In this document: positions 16,567 through 24,773 of the stretch, piece after piece
Position numbering within the stretch: position 1 is the stretch's first letter
Layout of the letters: each line of letters starts with the position of its first letter
The notes under the pieces: model-generated
Database searches by the model: none
Told to the model about the DNA's origin: nothing
What the model saw: only the letters and a program-made list of their open reading frames with translations
Made by a program: the position numbers and the translations under genes
Assembly: GCF_030505195.1 (NCBI RefSeq)
Contig: NZ_CP129672.1
Span: 62,001 to 126,000 of the forward strand
DNA: 64,000 nt
Origin: Comamonas testosteroni
GTDB taxonomy: Bacteria; Pseudomonadota; Gammaproteobacteria; Burkholderiales; Burkholderiaceae_C
Direction of reading: 5' to 3'

Positions 16567-17586
16567 ATGCCGCGCATCCCCCCCAACTGGCCGTCCTGCT
16601 GATGGCCGCTTCAGCTATGGCCGCTACCACCAGCGCCTGAGCCTGCACCCGCCTGGTCTTTCACGGTGTCAACGGTCAGGTCATGACGGCCCGCTCCATA
16701 GACTGGAAAAGCGACATTGTCAGCAATCTCTGGGTGCTGCCGCGCGGCATGGAATGCAATGGTCAGACCGGCCAGAACACGCTGCGCTGGAAGTCCAAAT
16801 ACGGCAGCGTTATCACTTTGGGCGATGACATCTCGACCACGGACGGCATCAATGAAGCCGGTCTCAACGCCAATCTACTGTAGCTGGTGGAGTCCCAGTA
16901 CCCGAGCTTTAATGCCAAGAGCAAACCCGGGCTGACGATTGCCGCCTGGGCGCAATATGTGCTGGACAACTGTGCCAGCGTAAAGGAGGCAGTGGCCGCG
17001 CTGGAGCAGGAGCCCTTCCCCATTGTCTCGGACAATGTGCACGGGGAAAGCCGCCTGACCACCTTGCATCTTTCCATGTCGGACGCCAGCGGCGACAGCG
17101 CCATCGTCGAATACATCCGGGGCAAGCAAGTCATTCACCATGACCGCAAGTGCCAGGTGATGACCAACTCCCCTACCTTCGATCAGCAACTGGCGCTCCA
17201 CAGCTACCGGCACCAACCGCGCGGCCGATCGCTCTGCTCGGGCATCGTTCTATTTGAACGCCATTCCCGAGGACCCCAATCCCAACAAGGCACTGGCTAG
17301 TGTGATCCGCAATGTCTTGGTGCCCCACGGCATCAGCACGCCCGATCAGCCCAGTATCTCGTCCACGCGCTGGCGTACGGTGTTTGACCACCAGCTCAAG
17401 CTGTACTTCTGCGAGTCGGCTCTTACACCCAATACCATCTGGGTCGATCTCAAGGCACTGGATTTCGATGCGCAAACCGGTAAGGTCATGAAGCTGGACC
17501 CGGGGGCCGACCAGAGCCATACCTATTGCGGCAATGCCACCACAGAATTCAAGCCCTCCAAGCCTTTTCAGGCTCTGGGAATCTAA
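16567..17586 (+). pseudogene. Broken linear amide C-N hydrolase (choloylglycine hydrolase/penicillin V acylase family)
   Basis: Remains of an exported Ntn-hydrolase. A signal-like stretch (LAVLLMAASAMAATTSA) leads to ACTRLVFHGVNGQVMTARSI, the family's mature N-terminus with its nucleophile cysteine, followed by DWKSD. Conserved later parts include GINEAGLNAN, HLSMSDASGDSAIVEYI and YLNAIPEDPNPNKALAS. Lesions seen: a probable one-base frameshift in a C7 run (16578-16584) between the likely ATG (16567) and the signal core; an in-frame TGA (16638-16640) two codons before the cysteine; a TAG (16881-16883) where the family usually has Trp; and a deletion plus frame change near 17200-17225. At least three separate defects make function very unlikely. 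Confidence 0.85.
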
Positions 17587-17983
17587 GGCTACTCTTCGAA
17601 TTAGACATCCTCTTCCAAGGCCTCACCCTGCATAGCCATCCAAGCCCAAAAAGCAGGCCGCCGAAGTACTTTTGAAGCTCATGGTATTGGCTCAGCGGCA
17701 TTCATGGCATCAGTCCTTTGTCAAACCTATCAGGGACTGCCTTGGCAGTAGCTGTTGACTACAAGCCGTAGGCCCGTATTCATGACCCATGTATTATCTT
17801 AATGGCTGGCAATTTTCGGCGTACGTGCAGTGCGCCAAGTCTTGCCCCATAGTTTGACAGACGGGAGTATCAACGCACAGTAAGCCCACGGCAGGTGCGA
17901 AGGCTGTGGCACCCGCACCTTGATCGCTTCCTGCAGCGCCAGCCATTGGCAGACAAGCGCTGGCAGCCATGGTTTTCAAAGAG
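17587..17983. other. Intergenic region between the hydrolase pseudogene and the acyl-CoA synthetase gene
   Basis: About 400 bases. A 61-codon minus-strand frame at 17794-17979 begins with a weakly signal-like segment, but I see no family match or clear ribosome site and do not call it. No terminator with a T-run was found for the minus-strand synthetase gene ending at 17984. Confidence 0.5.
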
Positions 17984-19633
17984 TCATTGTCTAGGCAATG
18001 TGCTCAATTGCTGATGGCGCGCAAGCTCCTTGAGACGAAATTTCTGCACCTTTCCCGAACCCGTCAACGGAAAAGCCTCGCAGATAAACCAATGCTCTGG
18101 CGTTTTGTGGGGCGCGATATGTTGGCGGCAGAACTGTCTCAGTTCCTCGGCCGGACAAACATCCACTCCAGATTTGAAGCGGATCGCAGCTGCCACCTGT
18201 TCACCCCAGTGCTCGTCGGCCATGCCAAACACCGCAACATCGGCCACGGCCGGGTGCTTCATCAACACGCCTTCTACCTGCACAGGGTAGATATTCTCAC
18301 CGCCACGAATAATCATGTCCTTGAGCCTGCCGGTGACGCGGCAATAGCCGCGTTCGTCCATGATGCCCAGGTCACCCGTGCGCAACCAGCCATCGCTAAG
18401 CAAGGTCTGAGCCGTGACTTCTGGCTGCTTGAAGTATTCCAGCATGACTTGATAGCCGCGCGCCTGAATCTCACCTTCTTCACCCACAGGCAAGACTTCG
18501 CCGTGCGGCCCTGCGATACGAACCTCGACCTGCCATAGCGGCTGGCCTGCAGTCCTGGCCTTGTCTGCAGCACTGTCATCGGGTGCAGTCTGGCAAACAA
18601 TGGGACTGAGTTCGGTCTGACCATAGACGGTGACTAAGTCACAACCCAGCTCGGCACGCACGCGCTCGGTCAGCGCCACCGGTATAGGAGCCCCGCCGGA
18701 CATGGCCAACTGGAGGCTGGATAGGTCATAGTCTTTGGCCTTGCACTGTTCCAACAAAGCGAGCAGCATAGTGGGCACGCCGCCAAAGCGTGTGCCGCGT
18801 TCGTCCTCGATGGCCTGCAGAACTAGGTCTGGATCGAAAGCCACGATCAGCACCAGAGTGGACAAGGTAGTGACACAGCCAAGAACACTCATCACCGAGC
18901 CTGCCGTGTGGAACAGTGGCATGGGGCTGACATACACATCCTCATGCTGCTGCGCACGTGCGGCGACGAAACATGCATTGGTGACCAAACCCCTACGATG
19001 CAACAATGCGCCCTTGGGCTCGCCCGTGGTTCCCGAGGTGTACTGGATTTGCGCAGGACTGCGCGGATCCACCTCGGGCAGGCAGCCTTCTCGCGGGAAC
19101 TGTTGCACCTCATCTAGCCAGCCGCTGAGGCTTATAACATCGACCACACCCGCCCCCCCTTCAGCTGTCGCTTTGGCCATACCCGCCATATCGCTGCCAC
19201 GAAACCAGTCGATATGGAACAAGGCACATGAGCGAGACTGGCGCAGCACATATTGCAGCTCCTGTGCGCGCAGCGCCGGGTTGGCGGTGACCAACACCAT
19301 ACCGGCCAGTGATGCACCGTATTGCAAAATCACCCATTCCGGCACATTCGGTGCCCACAGGCAGATGCGCTGCCCAGGCTTGTATCGCCGCAGCAGCCAA
19401 TGTGCACAGGCCGTGGCGTCGTCCAGCAACTGCGCATAAGTCCAGCGTCTATCGGTCTCGGCAACGCCGGTCAGCGACGTCCAACCGGCAGGCATTTTCT
19501 CTACTAGCGCCCATCGTTCAGGCGCCTGCAAGGTCGCTTCACGCAGCGCCTGCCCTTCGGTGATGTTAAGCACCTCACGCGAAGTGTCTGCAGGCCAGTA
19601 GGACCAGTTCAGCGGGCTCGATAGCTGGGGCAT
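17984..19633 (-). CDS. Acyl-CoA synthetase (AMP-dependent synthetase/ligase, class I adenylate-forming)
   Basis: A 549-residue enzyme that would activate a carboxylic acid to its CoA thioester through an acyl-adenylate. Motifs: phosphate loop YTSGTTGEPKGA (about 198-209), FGGVPTM, YGQTELSP, GWLRTGDLG, the hinge region GRLKDMIIRGGENIYP, and the catalytic-lysine segment LTGSGKVQKFRL near the C-terminus. This is the FadD/CaiC-like class, but substrate length cannot be told. It lies 31 bases downstream of a tetR gene on the same strand, with a crotonase divergent from tetR, so the three form a small regulated fatty/aryl-acid module. Confidence 0.93.
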   Translation of the reverse strand: MPQLSSPLNWSYWPADTSREVLNITEGQALREATLQAPERWALVEKMPAGWTSLTGVAETDRRWTYAQLLDDATACAHWLLRRYKPGQRICLWAPNVPEWVILQYGASLAGMVLVTANPALRAQELQYVLRQSRSCALFHIDWFRGSDMAGMAKATAEGGAGVVDVISLSGWLDEVQQFPREGCLPEVDPRSPAQIQYTSGTTGEPKGALLHRRGLVTNACFVAARAQQHEDVYVSPMPLFHTAGSVMSVLGCVTTLSTLVLIVAFDPDLVLQAIEDERGTRFGGVPTMLLALLEQCKAKDYDLSSLQLAMSGGAPIPVALTERVRAELGCDLVTVYGQTELSPIVCQTAPDDSAADKARTAGQPLWQVEVRIAGPHGEVLPVGEEGEIQARGYQVMLEYFKQPEVTAQTLLSDGWLRTGDLGIMDERGYCRVTGRLKDMIIRGGENIYPVQVEGVLMKHPAVADVAVFGMADEHWGEQVAAAIRFKSGVDVCPAEELRQFCRQHIAPHKTPEHWFICEAFPLTGSGKVQKFRLKELARHQQLSTLPRQ

Positions 19634-19664
19634 CTAAGTCTCCTCCGTGTGTGATGAGAAAAAA

Positions 19665-20297
19665 TCATTGACTAGGCGGCTTCAGTGGCAGCAGTTGCCT
19701 CACTGCCCATATCCATTGCTGAGTCAGCGCCTTCACCGACTGAGGGTTGCTGCGCAAAATGCCGGAGACAGCCAGACCGCGCACAAATTCAGCGCTGGTG
19801 CTGACTACCAACTCGTAGGCCGGAAAGGCACTCAATGGAGCGAAGATTTCATCAAGTACACGCATCCTGTCACGCAAGGCTTTGCGCTCTGCAGCGACCA
19901 GGGCTTCGCGCAGCTCGGTATCGGTACGTGCCACCACCCACAGCTCCAGCTCGGCCAGAAATGAAGGCTCTCTCATGCTATCGACCAGTGTGTGAATCGC
20001 ATGCTCGACAGGGTCACTACGTCTTGCTTTGCGGCGCAGATGCTTGAGGACTGCCTCTTCGTTGCGCACCACGATGGCATCGACGACTGCGCAAAGCAGC
20101 TCTGCATGCGTAGGAAAGTGGTGCAGCAATGCACCGCGGCTGACTGCCGCCCGGCGCTGCACTTCCAGCGTAGTGGTACGCGCAACGCCCAGATCCATCA
20201 GGCAGGTCATGGCGCTGTTCAAAATGCGCGCACGTGTCGCCTGTTTCTGCTGTTCACGCAAGGTGCTGCTCTCAGCCGCCTTGAGGTTAATAGACAT
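19665..20297 (-). CDS. TetR-family regulator of the acyl-CoA synthetase/crotonase module
   Basis: A 210-residue repressor-type protein. The DNA-binding domain spans about residues 15-65: QATRARILNSAMTCLMDLGV, ARTTTLEVQRRAAVSRGALL and HHFPTHAELL. The C-terminal ligand domain is all-helical. The start is the ATG at 20295-20297, preceded by GGGGGCGAGT; an upstream TTG is less likely. It is divergent from the crotonase gene and followed by the synthetase gene. Two palindromic operators and face-to-face promoters lie just upstream, so it most likely represses both directions and is relieved by an acyl-CoA or acid. Confidence 0.92.
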   Translation of the reverse strand: MSINLKAAESSTLREQQKQATRARILNSAMTCLMDLGVARTTTLEVQRRAAVSRGALLHHFPTHAELLCAVVDAIVVRNEEAVLKHLRRKARRSDPVEHAIHTLVDSMREPSFLAELELWVVARTDTELREALVAAERKALRDRMRVLDEIFAPLSAFPAYELVVSTSAEFVRGLAVSGILRSNPQSVKALTQQWIWAVRQLLPLKPPSQ

Positions 20298-20311
20298 ACT
20301 CGCCCCCAAAC

Positions 20312-20367
20312 TGACAGTCTATGTTGACTGTAAAAACAAATGCACATAGAGTCAACACTGACTGTCA
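20312..20367. promoter_or_regulatory. Paired operators and divergent overlapping promoters between tetR and crotonase
   Basis: Left arm TGACAGTCTATGTTGACT (20312-20329) and right arm AGTCAACACTGACTGTCA (20350-20367) are reverse complements at 16 of 18 positions. Each arm contains a palindrome: AGTC-N6-GACT centred at 20322.5 and AGTCA-N4-TGACT centred at 20356.5, so two operators lie 34 bp apart. Promoters fit perfectly: plus strand TTGACT (20324-20329), 17-bp spacer, TAGAGT (20347-20352); minus strand TTGACT (20350-20355), 17-bp spacer, TACAGT (20327-20332). Each operator covers one -35 element and the opposing -10. Confidence 0.82.
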
Positions 20368-20437
20368 AAAACAGTTATTTATCAATTAATCGCTCATAGT
20401 TGATTGAATTTCTCACATTTCAATCAGGAGACTATCC

Positions 20438-21355
20438 ATGCCCGGCTACAGCACTTTATCGGTCACCACAGACGCCCACAATCCACGCATTGCACGGCTA
20501 CTACTCAATCGCCCCGAGCGCCTGAATGCGATCAATAACCAGACGCCGCGCGAGATTCGCAAGGCCGTGGAGTGGGCTCAGGACAATCCGGACATCCATG
20601 TCATCGTTGTTGAGGGTGCGGGCAAGGGCTTCTGCGGTGGCTATGACTTGGCAGAAACCGCCGAACAGGAAATTGAGCACCCCTGCCAGCAGGAAAAAGC
20701 GCCTTGGGATCCCATGGAAGACTATGCTTTCATGAAGCGCAATACCGAAGACTTCATGAGCTTGTGGCGTTGCAGCAAGCCCACGATTGCCAAGGTACAC
20801 GGTGCCGCTGTGGCTGGTGGCAGCGATATTGCACTGTGCTGCGATCTGCTCATAATGGCTAATGACGCCCGCATCGGCTATATGCCCACACGCGTATGGG
20901 GATGCCCCACCACAGCAATGTGGACCCAGCGTCTGGGACCGATGCGCGCCAAGCAGATGATGTTCACAGGCGATGTGATCAGCGGTGCGCAAGCTGCTGA
21001 ATGGGGATTGGCCACCGAAGCCGTAGACGCATCCGAGTTGGAGGCCCGCACCATGAGGATAGCCAACCGCATTGCCGCCGTGCCGCGCGGGCACTTGGCC
21101 ATGCACAAGCTGGTGGTCAACCAGACCATGCTGACCATGGGTCTGGAACAAGGTCAAATGCTGGCCACGGTGTTTGATGGCATCACACGCCACAACCCCG
21201 AAGGCATGTGGTTTCGCCGCTATGCACAGGCTGAAGGCTTCAAGGCTGCCGTACAGTGGCGCGACTCGGGCCGCAACATACCAGAAGGCGACGAGGCACG
21301 CCGCGAGATTGAAAGACTGGAGACCCAGGTTACCCGTCTGACATCCAAGCAATGA
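20438..21355 (+). CDS. Crotonase/enoyl-CoA hydratase family protein
   Basis: A 305-residue member of the crotonase superfamily, which acts on acyl-CoA thioesters. Oxyanion-hole segments are [10 protein letters not shown] near residue 65 and [20 protein letters not shown] near 130. [15 protein letters not shown] occupies the catalytic-residue region; its Trp/Cys/Pro-rich form and the long C-terminal tail (about 40 residues beyond the usual 260) suggest a function other than standard beta-oxidation hydration. It shares a bidirectional promoter with the TetR gene and is probably co-controlled with the acyl-CoA synthetase. The start follows CAATCAGGAG. Confidence 0.9.
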   Translation: MPGYSTLSVTTDAHNPRIARLLLNRPERLNAINNQTPREIRKAVEWAQDNPDIHVIVVEGAGKGFCGGYDLAETAEQEIEHPCQQEKAPWDPMEDYAFMKRNTEDFMSLWRCSKPTIAKVHGAAVAGGSDIALCCDLLIMANDARIGYMPTRVWGCPTTAMWTQRLGPMRAKQMMFTGDVISGAQAAEWGLATEAVDASELEARTMRIANRIAAVPRGHLAMHKLVVNQTMLTMGLEQGQMLATVFDGITRHNPEGMWFRRYAQAEGFKAAVQWRDSGRNIPEGDEARREIERLETQVTRLTSKQ

Positions 21356-21417
21356 CCCCCAAAAACGACCAGTGCTCGATGTACCAGCGCTGGTCGCCAA
21401 GGTTTAGAGACAGCTGC

Positions 21418-21699
21418 TCAAGCAGCTTTGGTGCCCACGCGTTCGCGCAGTGATGCCAGAAGCCCGGCCGGCACAAACCTGAAAGCCAGTTGCAGCAGCA
21501 AAAAGCCGATCAGACCATCGTCAAGCCAGCCCAGAATGGGAATGGTGTCAGGTACGAAGTCTATGGGGCTGACGATGTAGAGCGCTGCCAGCACGGTGAC
21601 CAGCTTGGCCGCCCTGGGCGAGCGCGGGTCGCGCAGCACGGCCCAGGCGAGCAGCAGCTCCTTGCGAAAGTTTGTCAGCAGACGACCCGATTTCCACAT
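21418..21699 (-). CDS. DUF1232 (YkvA-type) membrane protein
   Basis: A 93-residue protein with the diagnostic DUF1232 core ALYIVSPIDFVPDTIPILGWLDD, here around residues 43-66, with two short hydrophobic segments either side. The role of the family is unknown; members are small membrane proteins. The start MWKSGRLL at 21697-21699 is preferred because upstream in-frame residues are not family-like. It is monocistronic. Confidence 0.9.
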   Translation of the reverse strand: MWKSGRLLTNFRKELLLAWAVLRDPRSPRAAKLVTVLAALYIVSPIDFVPDTIPILGWLDDGLIGFLLLQLAFRFVPAGLLASLRERVGTKAA

Positions 21700-21867
21700 G
21701 GCAGTCACTCCAGCAAAAGTGAAAAAATCCAATCTCAACTGCGGTCAAACTGAATGATGGCAAGAGCGAGGCATTACCGGTCTGCCACAGAATGTATCCA
21801 AGATCCGAAACCCCAAAAGCATCAATCCTTTTATCGAAAAGATTGATGCTCCTGATTTGACTGCAAA

Positions 21868-22401
21868 TCAACCGTCGATAGGGTCTTCCGGCGTCTGCAG
21901 CGTGAGCTGGTAGAAAGCCAGATCCAGCCAGCGGCCGAACTTGAAGCCCACCTGAGGCATCAGCCCCACGGACTCGAAGCCCAATCGCTTGTGCAGTGCA
22001 ATGCTGCCCGCGTTGGCGGCGTCGATGGCACCGACGAGCACATGCACATCTCCACGCTGCCTGGCCTCGGCAATCAACAACTCCATCAGTTGCTGCCCCA
22101 AACCTCGGCCCCGGTGCAGTGGATGGACATAGACCGAATGCTCAACCGTGTACTTATAGGCGGGGTAGGCGCGAAAACTTCCCCAGCAGCAAAAGCCCAG
22201 CAACTGCCCTTGTTCATCCTCAATGCCGATGACGGGGAAACTGCCTGCACGCTTGGCCTCGAACCAGCTGACCATGTTTTGTGGCGTGCGCGGCTGGTAG
22301 TCGTAGAGCGCCGTGGAGTTGACGATGGCATCGTTGAAAATGTCCAGAATCGCGGCGGCGTGGCGTTCGTGCGTGCATTGCACGATGTTCAGATCACTCA
22401 T
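21868..22401 (-). CDS. GNAT family N-acetyltransferase (phosphinothricin/methionine-analogue acetyltransferase-like)
   Basis: A 177-residue GNAT. Features: the N-terminal IVNSTALYDYQPRTPQNMVS region typical of the PAT/MnaT (YncA) subgroup, the acetyl-CoA loop motif HPLHRGRGLGQQLMELLIAE near residues 92-111, and the C-terminal NAGSIALHKRLGFESVGLMP with a closing VGFKFGRWLDLAFYQL that is strongly characteristic of this subgroup. It likely N-acetylates small amino-acid analogues such as phosphinothricin or methionine sulfone/sulfoximine. The start ATG at 22401 begins the domain. Confidence 0.9.
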   Translation of the reverse strand: MSDLNIVQCTHERHAAAILDIFNDAIVNSTALYDYQPRTPQNMVSWFEAKRAGSFPVIGIEDEQGQLLGFCCWGSFRAYPAYKYTVEHSVYVHPLHRGRGLGQQLMELLIAEARQRGDVHVLVGAIDAANAGSIALHKRLGFESVGLMPQVGFKFGRWLDLAFYQLTLQTPEDPIDG

Positions 22402-22462
22402 TTCTTGGCCTCAGGCACCCAAATCAGAGACGGTATTATGGGCAAGGACCAAGCAGCCGTGG

Positions 22463-22487
22463 CCTGTGCAGCGTTTAACTGCACAGG
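22463..22487 (+). promoter_or_regulatory. Perfect 9-bp-stem hairpin upstream of molbindin gene
   Basis: CCTGTGCAG (22463-22471) and CTGCACAGG (22479-22487) are perfect reverse complements around a 7-base loop (CGTTTAA). It lies 60 bases before the molbindin start, between divergent GNAT and molbindin genes. It could be an operator or an RNA hairpin; it does not resemble a ModE site and I cannot fit a molybdenum-cofactor riboswitch to it. Confidence 0.55.
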
Positions 22488-22546
22488 ACTGGGTGCTATA
22501 AGAATAGATACGGCTTCCTTCCCGCCGGTATTTTCAGGAAACCCTC

Positions 22547-22972
22547 ATGCAAAGCAGCGCACGCAACCAGTTCAAGGGCAGTGTCTCCCATATCAGTCAC
22601 GGCATCGTCACCGATGAAGTCCAGATCCGTACCGAACACAATGCTGAGCTGGTGGCGACCATCACGCATGGCAGCGCCGTCAGCCTGGGCCTGAAGGCCG
22701 GCAGTTCGGTGATCGCCATGGTCAAGGCGCCGTCTGTGATGGTGGTGACGAATTGCGAAGGCGTGCGCTTTTCGGCGCGCAACCAACTCAACGGCAAGAT
22801 GACCCGAATCAAGCCCGGCGCGGTGAATGCTCAAGTGACCATAGACGCCCAGGGTCTGCAGGTGGTGGCCATGGTCACGCAGGAGAGCACCGAAAACCTG
22901 GGCCTTGCCGTGGGCAAGACGGCCACGGCCCTGTTCAAGGCTTCTCAGGTCGTGCTGGCGGTGCTGCCCTGA
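22547..22972 (+). CDS. Molbindin: two-Mop/TOBE-domain molybdate-binding protein
   Basis: A 141-residue protein made of two tandem Mop repeats: SARNQFKGSVSHISHGIVTD at about 4-23 and SARNQLNGKMTRIKPGAVNA at about 76-95. Each continues into an alternating beta pattern ending in LGLKAGSSVIAMVKAPSVMV and LGLAVGKTATALFKASQVVL. Dimop proteins bind molybdate or tungstate in the cytoplasm, serving storage or homeostasis, and also form the C-terminal part of ModE. A molybdate role connects it to the molybdenum-dependent TtrA in this window, though not by operon. Its stop overlaps the next gene's start (TGATG). Confidence 0.92.
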   Translation: MQSSARNQFKGSVSHISHGIVTDEVQIRTEHNAELVATITHGSAVSLGLKAGSSVIAMVKAPSVMVVTNCEGVRFSARNQLNGKMTRIKPGAVNAQVTIDAQGLQVVAMVTQESTENLGLAVGKTATALFKASQVVLAVLP

Positions 22973-23454
22973 TGAACGAATCTATTGTTATGCAGCCGAT
23001 AGGCCCCGTACACAGCCCGTTCAAGCATGCCGTGAGAATGCCCATACAGACCGTTGCGGCCCAGCAGCATGAGGGAAGGATCGAGGTTTTTTCGCCTTTT
23101 GCTGCGGGCTTGCGCGATGTGCAGGAGTTTTAATTCCTGATCCTGCTCACGCACCTGCATGAGGCCACAGAAAAGCTGGAAGTCGTTCCCTTCATGGACA
23201 CCAACAGCCATGGAGTGTTTGCCACAAGGGCACCGGCAAGGCCCAACCGCATCGGTCTGTCCATTGTCGAGCTGCTCGGCATGGACAGGTGCTGGCTGCA
23301 TTTCCGCGGTAACGACATGCTGGATGGCACGCCCGTGCTCGACATCAAACCCTATGTGTCGCAGCTGGATGTGCGTGAGACAGAAGGCATAGGCTGGTTT
23401 GCCAGAGGGCTGGATCAGTTGCCGGGCAGACTCTCCGACGAGCGCATGCGTTAA
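22972..23454 (+). pseudogene. TrmO/TsaA-like tRNA m6t6A37 methyltransferase, interrupted by one in-frame TAA
   Basis: The frame opens as MNESIVMQPIGPVHSPFKHA, runs to GLRDVQEF, meets TAA at 23131-23133, and continues in the same frame as FLILLTHLHEA, then GVFATRAPARPNRIGLSIVE, DMLDGTPVLDIKPY. These are the TrmO/VirR (TsaA) hallmarks on both sides of the stop. In E. coli YaeB the aligned position is Ser in AFSHL, so a TCA to TAA change would explain the stop. The upstream ATG overlaps the molbindin stop, implying translational coupling. The family N6-methylates threonylcarbamoyl-adenosine in tRNA. The short 160-codon length matches the compact form. Confidence 0.8.
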
Positions 23455-23515
23455 GAGCTATTTGTTTTCCGAGCTGGAACAGCCGATGCGTCCATCTCCA
23501 AAGCGCATGCAGCAA

Positions 23516-23530
23516 TTTGATAGCTACTTG
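23516..23530 (-). repeat. Dispersed AGCTATCAAA motif, copy 2
   Basis: On the minus strand CAAGTAGCTATCAAA. It shares the AGCTATCAAA decamer with the other copies, but the leading hexamer differs. It lies in the gap between the trmO-like pseudogene and the suppressor-of-fused gene. Confidence 0.4.
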
Positions 23531-23546
23531 ATGCATGGCACGGCAC

Positions 23547-24674
23547 TTAGCGCTCTTCGTACCTGCCGGTCACGCGCCCCTGGCTATCCGTCACCACACT
23601 GCTCTTGACCTGCCAGACCAGACCGTCGAGCCCTGGCACGGTGTACTCGCCGTCGCGCCCCTTGACGGACTGCTTCCAGGCCTGCATCTGAGCCTGGGTC
23701 AGGCTGAGCTTGAGCTCACGGTCGCTATGCCAGTCCAGCATCCCGCCTTCACTGTCGCCGGCAGGCACCAGCTCCAGCGTGGAACCATCGCCTGCCAGAA
23801 TCAGCGGACGCCCATGGGGCAGGCGAGCCGGCAGCATGGCCTTGAGGTCGCGCACGCCCAGGCTTCCCAGACGTATCACTGTCTGCGGACTGCGCAGCAG
23901 GCGCTTGCGATGGCTGAAGCCAAGCACATCGTTGTAGAGCACGCCCGTCTTGGAGCCTTCTCGTGCTGCTCCCGCGTCGATGGCGGACTGCACATCGGGC
24001 AAGTCATGCAGACTGGGTCGGGCCAGATCGGTGATCCACAGGGGCATGTAACTCTGCAGGGAATGCAGCGCTCCCTGCACATTCCATCGGCGTACCTCGC
24101 GCAACTCATCACTGGTCAGCCCCACCAGTTGCAGAAACATCAGGTCGCCATAGGGCGTATGAATGGCCGGCAGCTCCGGATCCAGCGCAAAGCCCATTTC
24201 GGTCAGCAACGTGTCGGCATCGGCCTTGATAGGGCCGTTGGCCGTCATCCAGTGGCCGGGGGCCAGCACATTGCCGGTGCGAAATACATATCGAGCAATA
24301 TTTTGCAAAAAGTTAACAGGCCAACTAGGTGGCTCCTGCTCGCTGGCGGCACGCATCAGCCTGAAGCTCAACTCGAAACCATAGCCACTGGGCTTGCCTG
24401 GAGCGATGTCGTAGCTGTCATCCAGATCGCCATACAGGTCGCTAAAGCCATAGCTGACATAGTGCCAGTGTGGCGCGCCCTGCTCGCTTCTATAAACGCT
24501 GACGCCGTCCAGCGGCTCTTCTCCCCCTAGACGAAACTTGATTAGCGGGCCGAAATGCGCGGGCTGCTGATCGCCATAAACCGTCTGCAGCGCCCCATCG
24601 ATTGCATCCCATCCCTGGCTGCCCTCTTGCCCGTTAGCGTGGGTTTGAGAGTCGTAGGTTTCGCGGGAATTCAT
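23547..24674 (-). CDS. Suppressor-of-fused (SUFU) domain protein
   Basis: A 375-residue soluble protein. The first 190 residues carry SUFU-domain features: GWDAIDGALQTVYGDQQPAH, the PLDGVSVYRSEQGAPHWHYV region, SYGFSDLYGDL, SGYGFELSFRL, and a segment ending GPIKADADTLLTEMGFALDP and YGDLMFLQLVGLTSDEL. The remainder (about 200-375) is a separate beta-rich region that I do not recognise. In bacteria SUFU domains are often immunity proteins of polymorphic toxins. No toxin is visible nearby, so this is an orphan. The start MNSRETYD follows AAGGAG at 8-base spacing. Confidence 0.87.
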   Translation of the reverse strand: MNSRETYDSQTHANGQEGSQGWDAIDGALQTVYGDQQPAHFGPLIKFRLGGEEPLDGVSVYRSEQGAPHWHYVSYGFSDLYGDLDDSYDIAPGKPSGYGFELSFRLMRAASEQEPPSWPVNFLQNIARYVFRTGNVLAPGHWMTANGPIKADADTLLTEMGFALDPELPAIHTPYGDLMFLQLVGLTSDELREVRRWNVQGALHSLQSYMPLWITDLARPSLHDLPDVQSAIDAGAAREGSKTGVLYNDVLGFSHRKRLLRSPQTVIRLGSLGVRDLKAMLPARLPHGRPLILAGDGSTLELVPAGDSEGGMLDWHSDRELKLSLTQAQMQAWKQSVKGRDGEYTVPGLDGLVWQVKSSVVTDSQGRVTGRYEER

Positions 24675-24773
24675 GGCCTTTTTCTCCTTTGCCCCAAGTA
24701 TCAAGGCAGGCGAAAGCCGTTCGAGCAGGATTACAAACTGAGATGTGAGCGAGCGTTTCTGGCAACCATGGGT

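Noticed and set aside
17794..17979. A 61-codon minus-strand frame with a weakly signal-like start
   Set aside because: No match to a secretion signal that I trust, no family, and no clear ribosome site; it sits between a pseudogene and an operon end.
22441..22546. Molybdenum-cofactor riboswitch ahead of the molbindin gene
   Set aside because: The region is only about 100 bases and shows one simple hairpin; I cannot fit the multi-helix Moco motif.
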